From NCBI GenBank assembly GCA_025362655.1, contig JANYFM010000076.1, positions 1 to 36,604 of the forward strand: a stretch of 36,604 nucleotides of DNA. Reading direction: 5' to 3'. This stretch comes from Hyphomicrobiales bacterium (lineage in GTDB: Bacteria; Pseudomonadota; Alphaproteobacteria; Rhizobiales; Beijerinckiaceae). This document shows positions 16,517 through 24,054 of this stretch, piece by piece (the stretch's first letter is position 1; each line of letters begins with the position of its first letter). Made by a program: the position numbers and the translations under genes. The notes under the pieces were generated by a model. It saw nothing but the letters and a program-made list of their open reading frames with translations. It did not search any database and had not been told where the DNA came from.

Positions 16517-17329
16517 TCAGCGGATCGGCGGCACGCTGATTTCGCGCGAGCGGCAGGAGCCGCGCGCGACCTCAGGGCAGGGCCGGTAATCGCGCAGGTC
16601 CTTGGTCATGCATATGCGCACCTCCTGGAGCACGCCGCGGGTGCAGCCCACCGCCATCATGCCGGGGCGCAGGCGCGGGTTGGCCTCCTGGAATGCGCGC
16701 ATAATATCGGCGCTGGCGACGCGCTCCTCCTGTTTGACGACGGTAAATTCCTTGGGGATTTGCACCTTGTCGCGGGCGAAGCGCACATCGGCGAAATAGT
16801 CGCCCGCGGCTTTGCCCGAGCAGGTCCCGTGTTTGCGCCATTCGTAGCGGGCGAGGCCCTCGTCGGGAAACAAGCCCTGCGCGGCGTCCAGCGCCGCGCG
16901 CGTCGGCGAGCGCGCCGAGGGGTCGCAATCGCTGGGAAAGCCGCGCTCATACTGCGGCCACAGCCCATGCACAACGAAGCCCAGATTGGAGCCGACAGCG
17001 CATTGGCTTTTCCCGCCGCCCCGGTCATTGGTGGCGCAAAAGCCTGACGACCACGACAGTGACAGCACGTAGAAATCAAACTGGCCCGTTGCCGCCGCGG
17101 GGCTGCGGCGCAACATCGACGGCCTCGGGCCTGCGGGCGCGTCGGCTGCGGGGGAATTGGCCGCAGGGGCATTGGGCGCGGCGGCGGGCGGGCTGAGCGG
17201 GCGCGCGTCGTCGCCGCAGCGGTCCAGCACGCAATCCGCGGGACGGCGGATTTGCGCCTGCGCGGACATCAGCCCGGCGAGGGATGCCAGGGTGAAAGCC
17301 AGCGCGGCGGCGCGGGGGAAAAACAACAA
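16517..17329 (-). CDS. Secreted ribonuclease T2 family protein
   Basis: The protein has both RNase T2 catalytic segments: CAS1 HGLWPQ (in VVHGLWPQYERG) and CAS2 EWRKHGTC, each with the catalytic histidine. Several cysteines suit disulfide bonds in the periplasm. I prefer TTG 17329, giving MLFFPRAAALAFTLASLAGLMSAQA as a signal peptide, because AGGAG lies 8 bp upstream and just beyond the stop of the previous gene. The ORF track uses ATG 17383, which would overlap that gene by 32 bp. A Pro/Ala-rich linker (about 50 residues) precedes the catalytic domain. A small secreted protein gene lies directly upstream. Confidence 0.9.
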   Translation of the reverse strand: MLFFPRAAALAFTLASLAGLMSAQAQIRRPADCVLDRCGDDARPLSPPAAAPNAPAANSPAADAPAGPRPSMLRRSPAAATGQFDFYVLSLSWSSGFCATNDRGGGKSQCAVGSNLGFVVHGLWPQYERGFPSDCDPSARSPTRAALDAAQGLFPDEGLARYEWRKHGTCSGKAAGDYFADVRFARDKVQIPKEFTVVKQEERVASADIMRAFQEANPRLRPGMMAVGCTRGVLQEVRICMTKDLRDYRPCPEVARGSCRSREISVPPIR

Positions 17330-17351
17330 ATCCAATACTCCTGTAATGAAA

Positions 17352-17870
17352 TCAGGGGCGCGCGGCCTTGCAGGCCTGGCCATAGGCGTAATTGCGGTCG
17401 AGGCCGACGACGCACCAGTCGACGCCCCATTTATGCTGCCAGCTCAAATTGAGATCGGGAAACAGGCCAAAGGTGAGGGTCTGCGTCAGGCCGCGATCCA
17501 GATCGCTGCCGGTCATGTTGAGGTCTTCGGCGACCGAATAATACACAGCGCGGACCCTGCCGTCATTCATCACGGCTTTGGCCTCGCAATAGCGGCGCGG
17601 AATGTAATCGAGGCCCGTCGTGCGAAAGCCGGTCTCGCGGATTGCGTCAAGGCGGGTGATTTCGAGGCCGGATTTCCAGTAATAGGACTCGCGCTGGTCA
17701 AAACGCGACTGAACCGTCGATACGACGCCGTCATAGGCGCAGGGCGGCAATTTTGCCTGCCAGCCGGCATAGCGGTTTTCCGCCGGGGTCAGGGGCCGGG
17801 CCAGCGCGCCGGACGCCAAGTTGAGGAAGGCGGCGAGCCCCGCCGCAACGCCAAAAAAACCCGTCCGCAT
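17352..17870 (-). CDS. Small secreted protein of unknown function, upstream of RNase T2
   Basis: A 172-residue protein with a signal peptide (MRTGFFGVAAGLAAFLNLASGALA). The mature part has four cysteines (PPCAYD, RRYCEAK, DWCVVG, QACKAA), which could form two disulfides, and aromatic-rich stretches such as RESYYWKSGLEI. I do not recognise the family. The start ATG 17870 has GGAG at a good distance; the longer ORF to 18023 is unneeded. The RNase T2 gene follows after 22 bp with its ribosome site in the gap, so the two secreted proteins are almost certainly co-expressed. Confidence 0.8.
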   Translation of the reverse strand: MRTGFFGVAAGLAAFLNLASGALARPLTPAENRYAGWQAKLPPCAYDGVVSTVQSRFDQRESYYWKSGLEITRLDAIRETGFRTTGLDYIPRRYCEAKAVMNDGRVRAVYYSVAEDLNMTGSDLDRGLTQTLTFGLFPDLNLSWQHKWGVDWCVVGLDRNYAYGQACKAARP

Positions 17871-17962
17871 CGCACACTCCGCCTGCCGCTTTAAGGGGAG
17901 CAAAATGCGTTGGCGCGCTGTCAGGGTCAAGGGCGGCAGGGGGCCTGATGGCCGGGGATCGG

Positions 17963-17990
17963 GGGTTTCGGGGCGAAATCCCATATTTTT
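17963..17990. terminator. Hairpin with T tract downstream of the first CelD/FemAB-like gene
   Basis: GGGTTTCG-GGG-CGAAATCCC forms a stem with one bulged T, followed on the plus strand by ATATTTTT. On the minus strand, where the neighbouring genes lie, the hairpin follows an A tract but has no T tract after it. It may act as a weak bidirectional terminator just after the stop at 17996. Confidence 0.35.
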
Positions 17991-17995
17991 GCAGG

Positions 17996-18934
17996 TTATC
18001 CGCTCACCCGCGCCCGCAGCCACGCGGGTTTCAGGATGGCGCGGGCGACGTTGCGCAGGCGATGCTGGGCTTCAAACAGCGCTGTCGTGCGGGTGACGGA
18101 GTAACGCGAGGCGATTTCGCCGCCGAACCCGGCCATAAATTGAAAGCGGGCGTCATTGGTGATGCCGTCGAAATCGAAGCTCAAGCCGAGTTTCTGGGCA
18201 TGTTCGATGCCCGCCCATATCAACAGGCTGACGGCGCCGATGTCGGCGGCTTTTTTGTCGCGGGTCGAGAGAAAATAATAGACGTATTTGTCGTCCCAAA
18301 CGAAGAACACCTTGGCATGGACCATGCCCGCGCCGTCGATGGCGGCGATGATCCGCGCCTGCCCGCGCGCGCGCGCCGCCTCGAACACCGGCTGGATCAG
18401 CCCCGTGTTGAAATAGGATGTATCGCCGTCGAGATTGGCATTGTAGAAGCTGGCGAAATAGCCGGCGTCGTCAATGTCTTTGACGATCAGCCGCTCGCGG
18501 GCGCGGCGCACGACATTGCGCGTCTTATCGCGCATGCCGCCCCACAGGGCTTCCGCCGGCTTGCCGCAATCGAGCAGAAACGTCTGGAGAAGGCTGACCT
18601 GGCAGCCGCGCTCCATAAACGGCGTCAGATCGCCGAAATCAGGGTCCAGCGTCATTTCAATATGTTCGCGTGAATCAATTTGTCCGATCAGTTCGGTCAG
18701 GACCGAATGATAGAAGCGCACGCGCGATTCGGTCTTGCCGCCCTGGGGCTCGACAACCGGGCCGAGAACCCGTGTCAGTTGCGGCATGAGGCAGGCGCCC
18801 ATCCCGCTGAAAGTCCGGTCCACAAAACGCAGATAGCCGACTTCCCTGCCGCCGCGCATGCAGGGCAATGACCGCCATTGGCCGGGGGCCACGGCATCCA
18901 GCCACCAGTCCTCGTGAAAAATCGTTTTGCGCAT
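17996..18934 (-). CDS. CelD/FemAB-like GNAT acyltransferase
   Basis: A protein of about 312 residues with the GNAT-fold BioF2/CelD-type domain (Acetyltransf_6) in its second half. The domain runs from LWGGMRDKTRNVVRRARER through HAKVFFVWDDKYVYYFLSTRDKKAADIGAVSLLIWAGIEHA to LSFDFDGI. These enzymes acylate sugars or aminoacylate glycans and are common in polysaccharide loci. ATG 18934 (MRKTIFHEDWWLD) is chosen; the ORF track start at 19003 is a TTG inside a likely promoter that contains a perfect 12-bp palindrome. It is the leftmost gene of the polysaccharide locus and has its own upstream region of about 120 bp. Confidence 0.82.
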   Translation of the reverse strand: MRKTIFHEDWWLDAVAPGQWRSLPCMRGGREVGYLRFVDRTFSGMGACLMPQLTRVLGPVVEPQGGKTESRVRFYHSVLTELIGQIDSREHIEMTLDPDFGDLTPFMERGCQVSLLQTFLLDCGKPAEALWGGMRDKTRNVVRRARERLIVKDIDDAGYFASFYNANLDGDTSYFNTGLIQPVFEAARARGQARIIAAIDGAGMVHAKVFFVWDDKYVYYFLSTRDKKAADIGAVSLLIWAGIEHAQKLGLSFDFDGITNDARFQFMAGFGGEIASRYSVTRTTALFEAQHRLRNVARAILKPAWLRARVSG

Positions 18935-18970
18935 AAAAACCGCCCCGCATAAGGGCGTCCTAGGCTTGGG

Positions 18971-19005
18971 TAACCATGATGGTGCACGAAATTTCGTTAT
19001 CAACC
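18971..19005 (-). promoter_or_regulatory. Candidate regulatory region: shared boxes flanking a 12-bp palindrome
   Basis: TAACCATGAT (18971-18980) and TATCAACC (18998-19005) flank ACGAAATTTCGT (18986-18997), a perfect palindrome. The same two boxes, closer together, occur at 20551-20571. The region lies 37-71 bp upstream of the CelD/FemAB-like start at 18934. It is AT-rich relative to its surroundings, which suits an operator. Confidence 0.4.
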
Positions 19006-19056
19006 CTTAAGGGGCGGAGCGGGCCCGGCTGCTGCGGGGAATGGCGCCGGCGCGCC

Positions 19057-20529
19057 CTAATTCGGCAAACCGCCAAATATATCAATGACTTCAAATCCAA
19101 AACCGGAGTTTAATGTGTGCGCGCCGCCGGCCCGCAAACCGGCGGGGGGAGGCAGGCGCGCGATTATTTTCTGCGCGAATACTTCCCTGTCGAGCCGGGT
19201 GACTTCGCCAATGGCAAGCCCCGCGCCATAGCCGCCGACGCAGTTTTGCGCCGGTCGCAGCAGCTTGGGGCCGCGCCGGACCATGAGGCCGGCGGGCCGG
19301 GCGCAGCGCGCGTCGATCACCACGGGGTTATCGGGGTGCGGATGCCACGGGCCGAGCAGATTGTCCGCCCAATAGAGCCCCAGCGCGTCCCATGAGGACC
19401 GGGGGCCTTCACCGATGGCGGCGAATATCCACAGGAGTCCGTCATGTTCGATCAGTGTCGCGTCGGAGGCGGCGACATTGTCGATCAGGACAGCCTCCTT
19501 CACCCAGCGGCCGGGGAACCGCTCGGCGCGCCACAATTCAATCGTGCGGTTGGCGCAGGTTTCGGGGATCATGAAGACCGCGCCGCCGCGCTCGAACATC
19601 ATGGGGTAGGAGAGGTGAAACGGGAGTTCCAGCACAGGCAGCGCCGGCCCCGCCGGGCCGTTTTCCCCGAGGGCAAGGACCGACAGAATGCCGCGCCCGG
19701 TGGCGTAGGGAACCTCCTCGCAAAACAGATGCGTCACGCCTTCATGGCGGAATAGGAAAGGATCGGCGAAATAGCGCTTCCCGTCGTCCTTCAAAATTGA
19801 GTAGCCGGCGGCCGGCCAGGCCAGCGTGTCGATCACCGCGTCACCGGCGGCGCGCCGCCAGCCGATGCGCCATTTTGGCCCCTCGACAGCGAGCCGTTTC
19901 AGCCGGGTGGAAACTTTGGCTGCGACACTGCCGATGGCGAAGCCGACGGGCGCCGGTGTTGGCAGGGATTTTGGCGCGATAAGCGGGGTCTCCAATCCCT
20001 CAGCGCGGCCGGCCGCAATCAGCCGGACCGCTTGCAGGATCAGATCGCCCATGCGCCCGCAGACGCGGTCAAAGGAGGCTTTGAAAATCTCCGGCTCCTC
20101 AAGGCCCGGGGAGCTTTCGGCGATGACGCGCCCGCCCCCGCGCCCAAACAGCGCCACCTGTAAAAGGGGCGCGCTTCGATTCAGCACGGCGTTTATCGCG
20201 CCTGTTTCATTGGCCTGTCCCTGCCACAGGGGAACCAGCCGCGCTGTGTCCGCGCCCGCCGCGCCGCCGGCGCAGTCGATAATAAGGCCGGGCCGGCCCG
20301 CGCTGGAATCGTCCCGCATGGCGCAGGCCTCGCCCGCGCCGCCGCCGGCGCCGGCATGGCCGTAAATCAGGCTCTCGAAACGCATCAGCAGATCGAGCCC
20401 GGCGGGCGCGCGAGCGGCCGCATCGGTGATCGTGACGCTGACAATATGGCCCCGCGCGCGCAGAGCCGCGCATAAATCCTGATGCCAGCGCCGCGCCGCG
20501 CCGCCCGCGAGCCGCAGCCCTATTTCCAT
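19057..20529 (-). CDS. Formyltransferase-like/beta-propeller (GINT1-N-like) fusion protein
   Basis: This 490-residue protein has two parts. The first 190 residues resemble the formyltransferase-like half of such fusions in glycan loci (RLVPLWQGQANETGAINAVL), but much is divergent and low in motif content. Residues about 215-490 match the glycosyl-hydrolase-43-like five-bladed propeller found at the N-terminus of glucosamine inositolphosphorylceramide transferase. Typical stretches are YFADPFLFRHEGVTHLFCEE, LSYPMMFERGGAVFMIPET and SDATLIEHDGLLWIFAAIGEG. A role in modifying or transferring a sugar is likely; the reaction is unknown. It diverges from the GT4 gene with a 92-bp shared promoter region. 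Confidence 0.75.
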   Translation of the reverse strand: MEIGLRLAGGAARRWHQDLCAALRARGHIVSVTITDAAARAPAGLDLLMRFESLIYGHAGAGGGAGEACAMRDDSSAGRPGLIIDCAGGAAGADTARLVPLWQGQANETGAINAVLNRSAPLLQVALFGRGGGRVIAESSPGLEEPEIFKASFDRVCGRMGDLILQAVRLIAAGRAEGLETPLIAPKSLPTPAPVGFAIGSVAAKVSTRLKRLAVEGPKWRIGWRRAAGDAVIDTLAWPAAGYSILKDDGKRYFADPFLFRHEGVTHLFCEEVPYATGRGILSVLALGENGPAGPALPVLELPFHLSYPMMFERGGAVFMIPETCANRTIELWRAERFPGRWVKEAVLIDNVAASDATLIEHDGLLWIFAAIGEGPRSSWDALGLYWADNLLGPWHPHPDNPVVIDARCARPAGLMVRRGPKLLRPAQNCVGGYGAGLAIGEVTRLDREVFAQKIIARLPPPAGLRAGGAHTLNSGFGFEVIDIFGGLPN

Positions 20530-20550
20530 AATGAAAGCTCCCGCGCCGGC

Positions 20551-20582
20551 TAACCATGATTTTTATCAACCAGATGCTAACC
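20551..20582. promoter_or_regulatory. Candidate shared operator between divergent polysaccharide genes
   Basis: TAACCATGAT (20551-20560) and TATCAACC (20564-20571) repeat the pair seen at 18971-19005. A further CTAACC follows at 20577-20582. The site lies 22 bp upstream of the propeller-fusion gene and about 40-70 bp upstream of the divergent GT4 gene. TAACCAT is close to the CtrA half-site TTAACCAT, but the full TTAA-N7-TTAA is absent. Confidence 0.35.
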
Positions 20583-20621
20583 GAAAGTGACGATACTGGC
20601 GGTTCCGATGAAAGGAGCGGC

Positions 20622-21755
20622 ATGCGCGCCAATCGCAAAATTCTGCTTTACACGCATGCGCTGACCGGCGGCGGCGCCGAGCGCGTGACAGCGCTGATCG
20701 CCAGCGGTCTCGCGCGCCGCGGCCATGATGTGCTGCTCGCCACTGATTTTGATGCGCCGCAGAACCGCGATTTCGTTGACGGCGCGGTGCGCCGCGTCAC
20801 GCTGGGGCGCAATCATTTTGCCGCCGTCGCGCGGCTGGCCGGCCTGATCCGCCGCGAAAAGCCGGATGTGACGATTTCCGCGCTCAGCGCGTCGAACCTT
20901 AAACATGCGCTGGCCGCGGGGTTGGCGGGACGGCTGTCGCGCGCTGCGGTCTCGTGGCACGGGTATGCCAGCAGCGAGCCCCGGTTGCTCAGCCGCATCG
21001 GCTTTTGCGCGGCGCGGGCGATGACGCGCGCCAGCGCGGCGACGGTTTGCGTGTCCGAGGGGATGCTGGATTATATGACCGCGCGCTGGGGCATCGACCC
21101 CGCCAAAACCCTGCGCATTTATAATCCGGTCGATGGCGGCCCGCTGGCGCCAGCGGCAAGCGCCGCCGAGCTTGAAGCGCGCGGCCCGGTGCTGCTCTCG
21201 GCGGGGCGTTTCGTTTCTTACAAGCAATTCCCGCTGCTCATCCGCGCCTTCGCTATGGCCGAGCCAAAGGACGCGCGGCTGATTATTCTCGGCGAGGGGC
21301 CGGAACGGCCCCTGATCGAGGCCGAAATCAAGAGACTGGGATTGCAGGACCGTGTCAGCCTGCCTGGCTATGCGGACGAGCCCTGGAACTATTACGCGGC
21401 GGCCTCGGTCTTCGCGCTGCCGTCGGGACAGGAGCCTTTCGGCCTCGTGATCGTCGAGGCGATGGCCAATGGCCTCGCCATTGTCGCCACCGATTGCGAC
21501 GGGCCGCGCGAGATTCTGGCGCAGGGCCGGTTTGGGGCGCTTGTTTCCAAAGGCGACGCTGCCGGCTTGGCGCGGGCGATCAGCGCCGCGCTGGCCGATC
21601 CCGGCGATCCCGCCCCGCGCGTCGAGCGCGCCAAGGCTTTCAGCGGAGACCGCGGGCTCGATGAATACGAGGCTCTGATCGAGCGCATTTCGGCGCAAGT
21701 CCCGGCGGGCGCGGCCGAACCCGGCGCCGCCGGCGCGCCCGTGCGATTGTTATAG
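20622..21755 (+). CDS. GT4-type glycosyltransferase
   Basis: This 377-residue GT-B enzyme has an N-terminal acceptor domain (LYTHALTGGGAERVTALIAS) and a C-terminal nucleotide-sugar domain. The C-terminal domain has LLSAGRFVSYKQFPLLIRAF and the EX7E motif in QEPFGLVIVEAMANG. It likely transfers a hexose to the growing lipid-linked repeat unit in the cytoplasm with retention of configuration. ATG 20622 is chosen because AAAGGAG lies 4 bp before it; the upstream 22 codons of the ORF track fall in the promoter region. Its stop is one base from the stop of the convergent glycosyltransferase. Confidence 0.93.
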   Translation: MRANRKILLYTHALTGGGAERVTALIASGLARRGHDVLLATDFDAPQNRDFVDGAVRRVTLGRNHFAAVARLAGLIRREKPDVTISALSASNLKHALAAGLAGRLSRAAVSWHGYASSEPRLLSRIGFCAARAMTRASAATVCVSEGMLDYMTARWGIDPAKTLRIYNPVDGGPLAPAASAAELEARGPVLLSAGRFVSYKQFPLLIRAFAMAEPKDARLIILGEGPERPLIEAEIKRLGLQDRVSLPGYADEPWNYYAAASVFALPSGQEPFGLVIVEAMANGLAIVATDCDGPREILAQGRFGALVSKGDAAGLARAISAALADPGDPAPRVERAKAFSGDRGLDEYEALIERISAQVPAGAAEPGAAGAPVRLL

Positions 21756-21756
21756 C

Positions 21757-23007
21757 TCAGCCTCCCATCGCGGGCTCGCCCGCGCGCGCGGCGGCGCGGC
21801 TGTCTCCGGGTTTGGCGTCCTGAAGCGCGCGGTGGTGCGCGAAGAGGCGCGCCATCTGATTTTGGATCGAATAGGGCTCGACAAGCGCATGGACGCGCCC
21901 GGGGTCGACGCGCCCGGCGCTGATGTCCTCCCAGAGCGCCGCGAAAGCGTCTGTCATTTGCGCGATGCAGGCGTCAGCGGGCTCGCTGCGCTCCACCATG
22001 GCTCCGCTCACGCCGCTGACAATCAGCGGATCATATTGCGGCAAACGGATTGCGCCGAAGGGGCGGCCAGCCGAAAGCGTCTCCAGGAGATAGCAGGGCA
22101 TGCCCTCGAAGTACGAGGTGAGGATGCCGGCATGGCAGGAGGCGACGATTTCTGCGACCTCCTCCGCCGGCTGGAATCCGTAACGGACAGTGAAACCGCG
22201 GATGGCTTCGAACTCCGGGTAGCGGGCGGGATCGGTGGTTCCGATATAGTGAAACTCAAGCCTGCCATGAAGGCGCTTATGCAGCGCCGCCAGAATTGTG
22301 AACATCAGCGGCGGGTCTTTGAAGGCGTCGAGCCGGCCCGCGAAAACGATGCGGAAAATTCCATCGGCGCAGTTGAAGGGCTTGGGGGCGAAGCGCTTGG
22401 TATCGACGGAGACGGTCATCACCTCGGCCTTGCGCGCCGCGCTTGGCAGGATGCGCTTCAACCGCTCGATGATATTGGGATTGACGCAGAGAACGCGGTC
22501 CGCGAGGCGCAGCGCGATGCTCTCGTTGGCGCGGTGCAGGAACCACAGCTTCTTGATCAGACTGTCCATCTTCTGCTCTTTCGAGCCCTCGCCGTGAACC
22601 ATCTGAACGCTCTTCAGCCCCAGCAGTTTGGGCAGAAGGGCGAATTCGAAGCGCTGGAGGTCCGCCGACACCGGCGAACCCTTCACCGCCGAGCGGATTT
22701 TGAAAATGTGGCGCAGCGCGCCGAAGGCGAAACGGAAGGTCGTCGATTCCAGCAGGCTGCGGCCCGGCGAATTGATGGCGGCGGCGCCGATATGGGCCAC
22801 GGGAAGAAAATCGATGCCGCGCCCGCCGACGAAAACGCGGGTGATTTTGCCCTGCGGCAGGTCGCCGAACTCATCGACGCCGACGAACAGAATTGAGAAA
22901 TCCTGAGGGTGGCTGGTCTGGATCATGCGGACATGGGTCTCGATGCCGCCGAGCTTGGCGCCGCGCGGGTCCATCGGATGCATGAGAAGAATCCGGTATT
23001 GCGCCAT
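21757..23007 (-). CDS. GT4-type glycosyltransferase
   Basis: This 416-residue GT-B enzyme has an N-terminal GGIETHVRMIQTS motif, a central linker (LCVNPNIIERLKRILP) and a C-terminal donor domain. The donor domain has VFAGRLDAFKDPPLMF and the EX7E motif in FEGMPCYLLETLSAG. It probably adds a sugar to the repeat unit. ATG 23007 (MAQYRILLMHP) has GGAG at 9 bp and starts 4 bp after the WecG-type gene. The 122 extra N-terminal residues of the ORF track are low-complexity translation of that gene in another frame. One base separates its stop from that of the convergent GT4 gene. Confidence 0.92.
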   Translation of the reverse strand: MAQYRILLMHPMDPRGAKLGGIETHVRMIQTSHPQDFSILFVGVDEFGDLPQGKITRVFVGGRGIDFLPVAHIGAAAINSPGRSLLESTTFRFAFGALRHIFKIRSAVKGSPVSADLQRFEFALLPKLLGLKSVQMVHGEGSKEQKMDSLIKKLWFLHRANESIALRLADRVLCVNPNIIERLKRILPSAARKAEVMTVSVDTKRFAPKPFNCADGIFRIVFAGRLDAFKDPPLMFTILAALHKRLHGRLEFHYIGTTDPARYPEFEAIRGFTVRYGFQPAEEVAEIVASCHAGILTSYFEGMPCYLLETLSAGRPFGAIRLPQYDPLIVSGVSGAMVERSEPADACIAQMTDAFAALWEDISAGRVDPGRVHALVEPYSIQNQMARLFAHHRALQDAKPGDSRAAARAGEPAMGG

Positions 23008-23011
23008 GGTC

Positions 23012-23815
23012 TCAGGCTCCATTCGATTTGGCGGCCCCCGCCAGCATGCGGCGCGCCGGCGCCAGCAGGGCGAGATCGGCCAGCACCGCCGCGCAGCGGG
23101 CGTACCGCGCGGCGAGGCGCCCCGGGTCCTTGGCAAGGCGCCAAGCCCATTCGAGGCCGTTGTTTTGAAAAAACCGCGGCGCGCGGGACTGGTCGCCGGA
23201 AACAAAATCCAGCGCCGCGCCGATGCCCATGAAGCCGATGCCGGGATGCAGCCGCGCCATGCGGTCGCTGAAGAACTCCTGCTTGGGCGCGCCGAGCGCC
23301 ACGAAACACAGGCGCGCGCCGGATGCCGCGATGCGGGCGGCGGCGGCGAGCGCTTCGTCGGAGCGCGGATCAAAACCGTAAAGCGGCGCCTCGATATGGC
23401 TGACCTGAAGGGCGGGATGCCGGCTTTTCAACCGGCGCGCGGCGCGCTGCAAGGAGTCCTGGCTGGAGCCGAAGAACGCGATCTTAAGCCCGGCTTCGGC
23501 GGCGGCTTTGCACATGGGCTCCAGCAGATCGGCGCCGGTGGTGCGCTCAAGGCGGACGCCCTGACGGCGGGCCATCCAGACGAGGGGCGCTCCGTCCGCG
23601 GTGACGAAAGTGGCGCGCGAATAGGCCTCGCGGAACGCCGGATCGGTGCGGCGCTTGACGAGATGATCCATGTTGAGCGTGAAGAGGGTGAAGCCAAGGC
23701 CCCGCCGGCTGCGCTCGATGGTCTTTTCAAGGAGCTCGCCCATGCCGGCGATATGGATGGTCTGCCCGTCAATGGTCGCGAGAGCTTTAACTTGGGATGC
23801 AGCGGCGCTGGTCAT
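23012..23815 (-). CDS. WecG/TagA/CpsF-family glycosyltransferase (GT26)
   Basis: This 267-residue protein matches the GT26 family: LNMDHLVKRRTDPAFREAY, the active-site region ATFVTADGAPLVWMAR with its conserved Asp, and the C-terminal VALGAPKQEFFSDRM. Members transfer a sugar, often N-acetylmannosamine or its uronic acid, onto a polyprenyl-diphosphate-linked sugar at the membrane face. It would therefore act early, after the WcaJ/ExoY-like enzyme. It is 4 bp upstream of the GT4 gene, and 239 bp separate it from the flippase gene upstream; that gap holds a structured repeat. Confidence 0.93.
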   Translation of the reverse strand: MTSAAASQVKALATIDGQTIHIAGMGELLEKTIERSRRGLGFTLFTLNMDHLVKRRTDPAFREAYSRATFVTADGAPLVWMARRQGVRLERTTGADLLEPMCKAAAEAGLKIAFFGSSQDSLQRAARRLKSRHPALQVSHIEAPLYGFDPRSDEALAAAARIAASGARLCFVALGAPKQEFFSDRMARLHPGIGFMGIGAALDFVSGDQSRAPRFFQNNGLEWAWRLAKDPGRLAARYARCAAVLADLALLAPARRMLAGAAKSNGA

Positions 23816-23914
23816 CTCGGGACACCTTGGAGCTTTTGGGCGGGTCTGGCAGAATCGACTGCAAGACCGCGACCAGCGGCTCCTGTCCCGAAATGAAACA
23901 GGGGGTGTTGATTA

Positions 23915-24042
23915 ATACCAAAGGGCATGAGCTTCGGCTCATGACCTTTGGCAAGCGCGAAAGCGCGGGCTTTGAACAAGTATTGGCTGACGCGCGGAAC
24001 TCTATGGATTGACCAGAGGTCAATTCATAGAGCCCTTGGTAT
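23915..24042 (+). repeat. Structured inverted-repeat element (REP/MITE-like or RNA)
   Basis: The element is bounded by ATACCAAAGGGC and GCCCTTGGTAT, near-perfect terminal inverted repeats. Inside are three hairpins. The first (23918-23951) pairs CCAAAGG and CATGAGC with their complements around a C-TTCG-G loop. The second (about 23954-23965) is GCGC-GAAA-GCGC. The third (24000-24032) is a 15-bp stem with one G-T pair and an AGA loop. TTCG and GNRA-type loops both appear on the plus strand. The flanking genes are on the minus strand. No transposase is present. It may be a mobile-derived repeat or encode a structured RNA; it could also end or process the minus-strand transcript. Confidence 0.65.
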
Positions 24043-24054
24043 AAAGCGATGGTT

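Noticed and set aside
20551-20582. CtrA binding site
   Set aside because: Only a partial TAACCAT half-site is present and the second TTAA at the proper spacing is absent, so I report a shared box without naming the regulator.
23022-23373. N-terminal extension of the GT4 gene in the ORF track
   Set aside because: The extension is low-complexity translation of the WecG-type gene in another frame; ATG 23007 has a good ribosome site.
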